From Ligustrum vulgare (taxonomy: Eukaryota > Streptophyta > Magnoliopsida > Lamiales > Oleaceae), in the NCBI GenBank assembly GCA_963555705.1, contig OY743183.1, positions 50,457,466 through 50,521,465 of the forward strand: a DNA stretch of 64,000 nucleotides. Reading direction: 5' to 3'. Positions 54,758-64,000 of this stretch are shown here, piece after piece. The translations under genes and the position numbers were made by a program. The stretch's first letter is position 1, and the number at the start of each line of letters is the position of its first letter. Under the pieces are notes generated by a model that saw only the letters and a program-made list of their open reading frames with translations, searched no databases and had not been told where the DNA came from.

Positions 54758-55843
54758 AATTGTGTTTCAGTTTCCCGTTTTCATTTTCGAAAATGTTTTC
54801 TGTTTTTTATTTTCTGTGATTTTTTTCGAAATTGCTGAAAACGCGTTTGGTTTGTTATTTCTGAAAACTGTTTTTGAAAATGAAAAGCTGGAAAACGCGT
54901 TCTGTTTAAAATTTTGAAGAAAATTAATTTATATTTTTTGTGAATATAAATGAAATAAAGATATCATATTTTGAGTTACAGAACAAAAATAAATGAAATA
55001 ACCCCTATCACACAATTTGGTTATACCAAAAAAGTTCAAAAATTCATGTTGCCCTTCTAAAGTAATTGTTCCACATTTGAGTAGTAATTTTCCCTTCTAA
55101 AGTAATCGTTCCATTTAATACTTTATATAGATACATCATTCTAGTAAGCACTCATAACGTTTAAAATTTAAGTTTTAATAAAATTTGCAAAAATCAATTT
55201 ACGTTAATTAATTATGCCCTTACAAAATAAATGTCTACAATACAAAAGTAAAAAAGAAATGTTTAATAATTAAGCACATGATACATCATCAGAAAGATGA
55301 TTGAATTTGAAGTTCTACGCAAAAAACAGAGTGCAATTCGGAGTTGTACATTAAAAGTTATACATGTTTGAAGACAATGACCTATAAAGCAAATACGAAA
55401 AAGGACTAAATTGAAAGAAAAGTAAAATTTATGAACTAATGTGCAACAAAATCTGAAGTTGAGGGACCTAAGTTGCAAATAAATTAGGATATTTTTGAAA
55501 TAAATTTCAAAATTTGAGGATTAAAATGACAAGTTTTGAAAATCAGGGACCAATAATATAATTAAAAATGATAAATTTTAACAAATTTCTAATTTTTTTG
55601 ATTATTTTAAATTTTTTTTTTAAGTGGAAAACGCGGAAAACGAGCGTTTTCCGCGTTTTCCAATTACAAGGCAAAAATTTCGAAAAACACGGAAAACGTG
55701 ATTTTCACGTTTTCCATTTCCTTTACAAATTTTGAAAACGTTTTTGAAATTTTTTTCCGAAAACGGCGCAAGAGAACGCGTTTTCCGCATTTTCGAAAAT
55801 GGAAAACGGAAAACGGCTCGAAAACGCCAAAGAGAACGCAGCC
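54758..55843. mobile_element. PIF/Harbinger-like non-autonomous element, copy 1 (left end damaged)
   Basis: Matches 59720-60809 along its length. The right end is ...GAACGCAGCC followed by TAA. The left 16 bp of the terminal repeat are replaced. It is packed near both ends with GGAAAACG / CGTTTTCC words. It carries no transposase. Confidence 0.75.
55625..55662. repeat. 38-bp near-perfect palindrome in Harbinger copy 1
   Basis: Two 18-bp arms, each holding two GGAAAACG-type words, separated by AG. In copy 2 the same place has only one shortened palindrome (GGAAAACGCGCGTTTTCC). Confidence 0.9.
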
Positions 55844-56001
55844 TAAGATTTTCCACTGTGTGGACTCCTGTATAGCAAGGCAATATCAAACTGACATCGT
55901 TTTGATCCCGTTAATGCTATAAATAAAATAAAAAAATAAAAAAAAATACACATAGGATTTAAACCATTGACGTCCAGCTAACGGACGTTCTAAGGTAGTC
56001 A

Positions 56002-56724
56002 TAGAGGTGTCAATACGGATGGTCCGAGCCCGGTTGGCCTGTCAAAATAAAAGTCCAGTAATGATCTGCTTGAAAAAAAGCCCTCCCGTTGCAGGTTACA
56101 GGTCGGTTCAGGGTCAACTTACAAATTTCGAACTACAATCCAGGTCCGTCCATTGGCTCATCTAGGTCGAGCCCATGCGGATCGCGGTTCGTTCTGATTT
56201 GACCCGTATGAATAAAAATATAGACTTTTTTCATATTTATAACAATTTTTTTGTCAAATTTCTAAATACAAAATGATTAAAATGATAAATTCATATTTAT
56301 ACCATAAAATATTTACTTAGAATTTAAAATTGTATTTTATATTATATGAATTACTTCTAAATTTGCAAATGTAAATAAAACATAAACAAATAACAATTAA
56401 ATGCTAAATTTATTTCCAATTACTATTATTCAACAACGTTACGTTTTTTAGCTATTAGGGAGAAAAAATAAAATTTTACTTTAAAAGTTGTATTAGAGTT
56501 TGTAGAAGAAGGAAGATTTTCAATGTTACCATAATTAATAAAAATATTTTTTTTATGGGCCAAAGGGTTAACCGCGGCCCGTGAAGGTTTGACCCGCGAA
56601 ACCTGCGGTTCACAACTTTTTGACTCGTGAACTGCCCGCACAGATCACGGGTCGGCCCGCAATCCTGGGTCGATCTGGGCCGATTTTCAGGGGTCTGATC
56701 GGCCCATTCGTCTTGACACTTCTA
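56002..56724. mobile_element. hAT-type non-autonomous element (723 bp)
   Basis: Terminal inverted repeat TAGAGGTGTCAATACGGATG on the left, and ...CATTCGTCTTGACACTTCTA on the right. Perfect 8-bp target duplication GGTAGTCA at 55994-56001 and 56725-56732. Both subterminal regions are rich in GGCCCG/CGGGTC words. No transposase frame. Confidence 0.9.
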
Positions 56725-56732
56725 GGTAGTCA

Positions 56733-57010
56733 TGCCACCCTCAGGGCACATCTCCCAGAGAAAAATGGGAGTGCTGATAAGGCTCAATGCAGTAGTATGC
56801 AGAGTTCGAATCCTGAAATATTGAATTTGTGTCTTATTGTAAGCGGGAGTTGTCCAAACTTTGGACTTACCATCAAGTCCTCTATCCTGGCTCTGGAAAA
56901 CATAACTTGCGATTAATCACCTCAACTAATGGCTTAGGGCATAGTCGATCGAGACCCTCAAAGTGTGGGGGTACACCTTCTTTTCTTCCTAAGGTAGTCA
57001 TGCTGACCAC
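56733..57010 (+). repeat. Possible SINE or tRNA-derived repeat
   Basis: GTTCGAATCC at 56804-56813 matches an RNA polymerase III B box (GTTCGANNCC), with a weak A-box-like 'aaggctcaatg' about 25 bp before it. No poly-A tail or target duplication identified. Confidence 0.3.
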
Positions 57011-58090
57011 TGAACCAACGTGAACATGTTATGAACAATGATGTAGGATTTGTGACTTTTAAAGATAGTAGGATATAACTGAGTACTTCTTTCTTTTAAA
57101 AAGACTACTAGTAGTCCACATACAATTTTTAGCCATAACTTTAAGCATCACTTTGGTAAAAGTTGTTTATATTTTTTGTTTATAAACAGTCACGTGGTGA
57201 TGTCTCATTAAATAATTTTTTTTTAAAAAAAATAATAATTTCGATTGATCAAATATTTTCGCACACCATTTTTTACTTTCCAAATAAATGGAACACTATA
57301 ATATTGCAACGCTACTATTTATAAACAATCGTTTATGTACAAAGGGGTTACCAAATAGAGGCTGAAAAGCTTTGTATAAAATCAAATTGTCACATTTTCG
57401 TATGTATCAATGTCTCTCAACAAATTTAAGCATTTTAATGAGAAAATAGTCCAATGGATGTTCCTGTAATTATACACTTCTTTTATTCTAATTTTAGTGA
57501 TTGTTTGAGATAGTTTAAAAATTTGTTAAAAAAGTTTCGATAATTTTACTCATCATTTCATGATACTTACAATTCTATCGACTTTACTTATAAATTTCAT
57601 CAACTTCTAACTATAATTATTGAGACAAGTTATGAGTCAAGTCGAGTCAGTTCAGCTCATGAGTCGACTCATTTTTTGCTTATTTATTAATTAAAATTGA
57701 GCCAATTAGTGCTCGAATCACGTTATCCCAAGTCAAAAGATAGAGCCGAACATTTTTTGTGAAAATAAGTCAAGTTCGAGCATTTAATGTCGAGTCAAAC
57801 ATTGAATGAATTTGTGGAAAAAGATAAGTCCCCTAAACAAAGGGTTTTGTCATAATCATTGAAAGGCGCAAGCAGTGGATTCATGGATCCCGTGACAAGT
57901 TCACAAACTGCCCGAGTCTATTTTGCTCGAGTCCTCAAACACTTTCTTCAAGCTGCACATATTTTATTCGAGAAATTGAGCGGTCCATCTAGAATTTATT
58001 GACTGAAGTAATAAGTTTTACAAAATTGAATTAGTCTCAAGAATGAGAACCATCTACATAACTAAATTCATGAAATTGATCTGTTGATTA
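57011..58090. other. No gene seen
   Basis: AT-rich. 57620-57800 has repeated 'gagtcga' words of a kind common in plant hAT-like repeats, but no ends could be set. Confidence 0.35.
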
Positions 58091-58093
58091 AAA

Positions 58094-58170
58094 ATCCGTC
58101 TATTAAAAGAACCCACATGTGGGTTCTCAAGAAAGATGAGAACCCACGTGTGAGTTCTTGTAATAGGCGA
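58094..58170. repeat. Small foldback with two 20-bp palindromes
   Basis: AGAACCCACATGTGGGTTCT (58108-58127) is a perfect palindrome. 58139-58158 is a second version with two changes. Outer CGTCTATTA / TAATAGGCG arms pair around both. Confidence 0.8.
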
Positions 58171-58189
58171 GTTTTTTTTTTTTTTTTTG

Positions 58190-59614
58190 GTTGCCCATCA
58201 TCAGACCTGACTAAATTCATGTTATAAACGATCGAAAATTGAGCTTCAATTGAAAAATAGCATTAACTTCAGTGAATAAATCCTTTATAAGCTAATCATT
58301 TATCACATGTTTAATCGATGTGCGATTTTTTGCACTTTTCAAATAACCTCCTTTGAATGAAGTATCATATCATTATGACACTCAATTGATAATCCATCAA
58401 TCACTCTTCCTCAGACCATGAAGAAATACATGCTCTATAAGGCCCAACACATCTGCTGTGTCAAAACCACCACCTTACGTGGGCACAGCTGTCTTAAGAG
58501 TCTAAAATTTTCCTCTCGAGTTTAAATTGATTCTATCTAGATATGTCAACCACATATCTTTATGATTTGACAGAATAAGCACTAAATAAATGTATTCAAC
58601 GACAAGAATTCAAAATGATCACGAAAACAAAAATTATGTATCTCTACCCTTTTGTCAATTGCCGGATTTTATTACTTGGTCTAGGTTTTAACTCACCTCT
58701 CGAATAATGAAAACAACCCACAGTTCATCAAATTGGTGATCAAGCAATTCATGCATTAAAACACAATACTAAAATCAATACATAAAACAATTAGCCAAAA
58801 ACTAGAGAATTGAAATTGAATATTTAAACAAAATCACATCGTTCGTCCCAACAACAGAATTAGTTACACATGATAAAATAAAAACAAGAAAAATAAAAAA
58901 AATGATAACATTACCAAATTCTTGAATTGATTGGAAAAGAAGAAAGAATTATTGCACCAAAATCTAATCTTCATCTCAAGTTCTTGAATTCTCCTTTGGC
59001 TTCTTGGAATTTCCCTTTGATTTCTTGTAGAATCTCTATGAATCATGAATTGGGGAACTTTCTAGGTTAAAAATATGTCTTTTTTTTAATTTAGAAATCA
59101 AGAAAGTGGTTTAATCCTTGTTGGACAAGAAAACAAATAGAAAAATAAAGGACAAAACCAAAAAATTGAGAAAAACCGTACAGGCGGGTAGCGCTCAGAC
59201 CGCGGGTTGCAAACCGAGGTCGGGCCGCGGAAAACAGGGCCCAAACAGAGATTTCGGGTCGGTCGCAGTTTGCAAATCGCGGTTGAAATTTCTGATCCGT
59301 CAGTCAAACTTCAAACATGCATAACTTTTGATTTACAACTCTGATTTGTGCTCCATTTGTTGATTTGGACTCTAAATTTAATTATCTTTCCAGTGATATA
59401 TTATAGGCTCCATGAAAATATTTGTACTAAAAGTTGTGCACTGATTTCTTCACATACTCCGCACATGACTTCCTCGTTTTGCTTCAATCTCTTCCAAATT
59501 CGAATTTTTCCTAAAACAATCAAAATAAATAAATAATTAAGCAATATCAAACTCTAAAATACTCACAATTTTCTAAATTTGAGATCAAAATAAGTACGAA
59601 AAACGTACTTATCA
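58190..59614 (-). repeat. Athila-like LTR, probably solo (H)
   Basis: On the minus strand it begins TGATAAGTACG, loop, CGTACTT, the same start and hairpin layout as element B LTRs. U3 carries GC-rich palindromic words around TTGCAA at 59207 and 59270. Later LTR text resembles Athila-type LTRs. The far boundary is not clear. No primer site or coding is attached. Confidence 0.55.
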
Positions 59615-59719
59615 CTAAGTTATGAAGATTCAGCGAAGAACTTAGGAGTTATCTCAACCTATTCCAATGATAATAAAAAGTGCTTTCTATAAAGTGTATG
59701 AGGTTAAGTTAAACTTTTA

Positions 59720-60809
59720 GGCTGCGTTCTCTTTGTGTTTCAGTTTTCCGTTTTCATTTTTGAAAATATTTTCTATTTTCCATTTTCTGTGACTTTTTCG
59801 AAATTGCTGAAAACGCTTTTGGTTTGTTATTTCTGAAAACTGTTTTCGAAAATGAAAAGTTGGAAAATGCGTTCTATTTAAAATTTTGAAGAAAATTATT
59901 TATGTATATTTGTAATTATATTATTTGTGAATATAAATGAAATAAAGATGTCATATTTGAGTTGCACAACAAAAATAAATGAAATAACCCCTATCACGCA
60001 ATTTGGTTATACAAAAAAAGTTCAAAAATTCATGTTGCCCTTCTAAAGTAATCGTTCCACATTTGGGTAATAATTTTCCATTCTAAAGTAATCGTTCCAT
60101 TTAATACTTTATATATATACATCATTCTAGTAAGCACTCATAACGTTTAAAATTTAAGTTTCAATAAAATTTACAAAAATCAATTTACGTTAATTAATGA
60201 TGCTCTTACAAAATAAGTGTCTACAATAATAAAGTAAAAAATAAATGTTTAATAATTAAGCACATGATACATCATCAGAAAGATGGTTGAATTTGGAGTT
60301 TGACACAAAAAAGAGAGTGCAATTTGGAGTTGTACATCAAAAGTTATACATGTTTGAAGACAATGACCTATAAAGCAAATACGAGAATGACTAAATTGAA
60401 AAAAAAAGTAAAATTTGTGAACTAATGTGCAACAAAATCTGAAGTTGAGGGACCTAAGTTGCAAATAAATTAGGGTATTTTCGAAAGAAATTTCAAAATT
60501 TGAGGATTAAAATGACAAGTTTTGAAAATTAGGGACCAATAATGTAATTAAAAATGACAAATTTTGACAAATTTCATATTTTTTTGATTATTTTAAATTT
60601 TTTTTTTTTAAAGTGGAAAACGCGCGTTTTCCGCGTTTTCCAAGGTATAAATTCGGAAAACGCGAAAAATGTGATTTTCACGTTTTCCATTTCCTTTAAA
60701 AATTTTGAAAACGTTTTAAAAAATTATTTCCGAAAACGGCGCAAGAGAACGCGTTTTTCGCATTTTCAAAAATGGAAAACGGCTGGAAAACGCCAAAAAG
60801 AACGCAGCC
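59720..60809. mobile_element. PIF/Harbinger-like non-autonomous element, copy 2 (1090 bp)
   Basis: Terminal repeats GGCTGCGTTCTCTTTG and its partner at the right end (...CAAAAAGAACGCAGCC). TTA target duplication at 59717-59719 and 60810-60812. Non-coding. Near-complete relative of 54758-55843. Confidence 0.85.
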
Positions 60810-61221
60810 TTAATTATTACTACAGCTTGGATGAGCTAAGTGGAGTATGGTAGAACACTCCTAATAGGAGATGACATATGTAAGTGTCAAGTAGGTGTCT
60901 TCAATGTGAATTCTTGAGGCTGAAATTGCCTAAAATACTTATGAAATTCAAGAGTTGTTTAGGGCCAAAATGAACACAATCACGAAAACCAAAAGTATTA
61001 GGAAATGTATTATGTGAGTACTATTCTCTTAGTTTACACCAACAGCTGAACAATTCAAGACATCATATTCACTGATTAACTAAGTAAATTCGATAATATT
61101 TACTAAGACAAGTTCAAAGTTAGAAGCTACATATTCTGATGCAATAACTTTTTTTCTTATACTCTTTATCAATATATGCATTATCATTGGTATTTTCTAG
61201 TAATTTCCTTTCATGTAGGGG
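60810..61221. other. No gene seen
   Basis: No recognised coding or repeat ends. Confidence 0.4.
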
Positions 61222-62160
61222 TGTTGGAAATGGGTTAGTTTAATTAAGTTGGAATGGCCAACTTTGATCAAATATTTAGGTGGGTCATGTTAAGCAATTG
61301 AGGTGAGACCATGGTTCAACGCTTTCTACTCTGTAAGTAAATGATTGTGGTATATTTGATTTCTCAAAATGATTTTCAGATGAATGAGAAATTGTGGCCT
61401 AAAGATATCACTTGGAGTTAAAATAAATGGGTGAAAAATTGGAAAAATGTCAATCCCACATATGAAGATTTGAAGAAAATGAACCACCTTATAAGAATAA
61501 GGTTTGGTATTTGGGCCCCAAGAAGCACCAATAATGTTTGAAGGAGAGATGACCTACATACTAGTAGGTTGAGCCAAAACACACGTGCGTGACCACCACC
61601 ATCTGATCGACTTGCTTAGCACGATACGAGCTTAAGCAAGTGCACAGGCACAGGTCACGAGTCATGGGTCGTGGGCTTGGGCTTGCATTGAACTTGGTCC
61701 AAGTTGGTATTAAATTTTTGGACAAATAATATTTAATTATATTATTTTTGTTATTAAATAAATTATTTAATTATATAATTTATTTATTTCTCTCGAAAAT
61801 CTCTAAACATTACAAGTGGTGCCACCTTCTAGATTCTGTCAATTATATGTTGAAAAATATATCCGAAAATTTGTGTCAGTTGAAGACAACTTTTTCGACT
61901 ATTGTATCTTCTAGACACAATGTTTGAACTATTTTGTCTTTTGACACATCATTTCAACTATTATAAATAGGAACCAATTATCCCGTATTATTCATTTCAA
62001 ATCGATTTTATCATATTCCTCCAATTTCTTTCTGCATACTAAACAACCTTCTGCATTAGTCCTTTCTCATTCTAGTGAGTTCAGAACATTGTTTCTATTT
62101 ATTTCTTGTGATTTGAAGTACTGCTACTGTAAGATGGGATTTTTGTACCTTAAAAGATGT
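61222..62160 (+). repeat. Probable Ty1/copia solo LTR
   Basis: Starts TGTTGGAAATGGG. It includes 'aatcccacat' and 'cacacgtgcgtgacc' text and a TATA word (ATTATAAATAGG near 61964), in the order seen in plant copia LTRs. No primer site or coding follows. The 3' end is uncertain. Confidence 0.5.
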
Positions 62161-62453
62161 TTACCATCCAACCGTGAGCACATGTGCAATGATTTCTTCT
62201 AAAGGAGAAAATATTAAACTCTTGGCTTGGTCCATTTATTTTGTTCTTTCATTTCTGCATAATTCAAGCTTTCAAGTGAGTTCTTTTTTAACAAAATTAG
62301 AATATAATTTGCACATATATCGAGTTTCAAGATATGTTAATGATGAACAGAAAGAAATAGGAATAATGCCTCATACTCTGTTTCATCCATATCTCCAGTA
62401 AAAAGAAAAAAAGTGTGTGTGTGTATTACCCAAACATACACTCCTCTGTTTGG

Positions 62454-62787
62454 TAACACTGTTTGATTTATAAACTGGTTTATTTATGATTTTGCGTTAA
62501 AAAGTAGTTGTTGAAAATTTGAGAGAGAAAAGAGTGTGATTAAAAAGTTATTTGAGAAATTGTGTGGTTTATAAATTGGTTTATAAACCAAAAAAAATGA
62601 CATTTACCAAACGGTGGCAAATTAATGTGTTTGGTAAACAAAATAAACTGGTTTATAAACGAGTTTATAAATTACAAAATTTTTCAAATCACATTTTAAC
62701 CATATATTTTTTCTCTTTTGAATTTTCAAATACTACTTTTTACCTCAAAATTATAAATAAACAAGTTTATAAACCAAGCAGTGTTAT
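62454..62787. mobile_element. Foldback MITE with long inverted arms (about 334 bp)
   Basis: Arms of about 140 bp pair end to end: TAACACTGTTTGATTTATAA at the left, and the reverse complement of the right end reads ATAACACTGCTTGGTTTATA. Repeated TGGTTTATAAA words lie throughout. Two ...TTTGGTA / TACCAAAC words sit in the centre. Confidence 0.75.
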
Positions 62788-63932
62788 ATATCACATCACA
62801 ATCATGCTTCCATCTCCCCAAACTCCTTCTGTCCCATTTCTTTCTAGATGATTCTAGCATCAATTGATTTTAAAATATGATCAAATTGGAGTACTTGAAT
62901 TAGAAATGGTGGTAATGGTCAGCACTTTCCACTGAGGCAAAGATATACACCTTTTGGTCCCTGTCACTACGAATATACTCCTTGGATGTTGAATCATTTA
63001 TGACAAAATTCCTTTTGCTTCGGCCCACTCAAGCATAAAGGAAAACCAAATGCTGAGAAAAAATAGAATGATCTAGGTAGAAGCAACAAGAAAACTAGCT
63101 AGAAGAGTGAACATGGAAGGAAAGGAACAGAAGTTTAATCCCTAAATTTGTGAATTCATAGAAAAGGTAGGCATATGATAGCATCCATCAAATGTATAAG
63201 CTGACATGGATTTGTTAGTTGACTCTTTTGATAAAAGAAGATAAGCATAATCTTCTTTATCTTAAATTTCTCATGTTTTAGTAAAAGTAAGACATATAGA
63301 ATCTCAGTCTCGAAATACCTACAGTGGGCAAGTGTTAATGTACACACCTTGAGTGTGATGTTGACACATGTCAAGAAATTTTAAATTACTAGACACGTAT
63401 CAGCATTACATCCACGATGGGCACATTAACATCTGTCCACCATGGGAAGGTGATTGTTTCCATATAGAATCTAATGACACTATATCTCTGTTTGGTCCCC
63501 CATTCTTTTTAACTCTTTTTCCACGGTACTCAATTTTAACCAGATATTTTAACAATAAAATATTTGACACATAAATCCAGGATTTTTCTCTCATTTTCAA
63601 TCACACAATATCCCATCAATCAATAATCAAAACTTTTTTTTCCAAATAATGAGAATCAAACAGAAGCGAAAAGCCTCGTGTTTCATACCACTTGATACTC
63701 TTGAAAGCCGTAACATTTCAAAGACACATTGTGTAATGTACTGCATTATTAGATGACAAATGTATACTATGCTTGCTTCTCATTCAAAGTACCTTGTAGT
63801 GCAACACACTACACCAAATGCCACATGTTTTATTCAACAAGCCATTCACTACATACCCTCGATTTCAAACGGAAGTGACTTATTGCTCTCCGATTTTCTG
63901 ACATTTTTCAAACTTGGCTGAGTGTCCACCCA
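62788..63932. other. Intergenic or 3' flank; no gene seen
   Basis: Short frames only. A minus-strand AATAAA near 63834 could be the polyadenylation signal for the partial gene to the right. Confidence 0.4.
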
Positions 63933-64000
63933 TCATTTGACGGGTGAGTAGAAGTTATGGTGGCCACTGAGAGAACCATAACCGGAATGTCCACTTATTA
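63933..64000 (-). CDS. Possible C-terminus of a gene running off the window
   Basis: The minus strand reads ...SGHSGYGSLSGHHNFYSPVK and a TGA at 63935-63933, followed about 100 bp later by AATAAA. The Gly/Ser/His-rich text resembles a protein tail. Too short to identify, and another frame is equally open. Confidence 0.25.
   Translation of the reverse strand, partial: ISGHSGYGSLSGHHNFYSPVK

Noticed and set aside
56620..56916. 98-codon plus-strand frame
   Set aside because: Spans the right end of the hAT element and the SINE-like repeat; no protein family recognised.

Overview
This window is plant nuclear DNA, most likely from a eudicot. It is AT-rich and contains stacked LTR retrotransposons, a CACTA DNA transposon, many small MITE-like elements and one intact single-exon gene. 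That gene, on the minus strand at 49924-50490, encodes a PYL2-type abscisic acid receptor. I saw no rRNA, tRNA, CRISPR or bacterial-type genes. The species cannot be named from the sequence alone.

Layout. 1-287: end of an LTR. 288-3191 (minus): truncated Tat/Retand-like Ty3/gypsy element A. 3490-3760 (minus): possible pseudogene. 3798-12186: Athila-like element B, with gag and protease but no reverse transcriptase, and with a scrambled right end holding LINE debris. 12187-13430: LTR remnant. 13431-48054: a decayed CACTA (En/Spm) transposon on the minus strand. It is split by Sirevirus-like Ty1/copia element G (19576-46666, flanked by GTTAG). G is itself split by a very young non-autonomous gypsy element E (21576-30765, flanked by GACAG). 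G is also split by a Tekay/Del-like gypsy remnant D (minus, to 39859), which carries a chromovirus-like element C (31716-36145). The order of events is therefore CACTA, then G, then D and E, with C inside D.

48055-64000 is the gene-proximal part. It holds the PYL2-like gene, flanked by two inverted copies of one MITE, then a broken multi-exon gene fragment at about 52714-53450, two roughly 1.09 kb PIF/Harbinger-like non-autonomous elements, a hAT element with a perfect 8-bp target duplication, an Athila-like LTR, a probable copia solo LTR and several foldback elements. The window ends in what may be the last codons of a further minus-strand gene.

The most striking signal is a 12-bp palindrome, TTACGGCCGTAA, and its variants. 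It occurs 42 times in five arrays within two retrotransposon families of different lineage (Athila-like B and chromovirus-like C). Four arrays lie in U3 just upstream of the TATA box. Almost every start-to-start distance is close to a multiple of 10.5 bp (20-22, 31, 43-44, 51-54), so the sites face the same side of the helix. This looks like a shared, helically phased regulatory array and not a simple tandem repeat. B, C and E also all lack reverse transcriptase and integrase, so they would depend on enzymes supplied from elsewhere.
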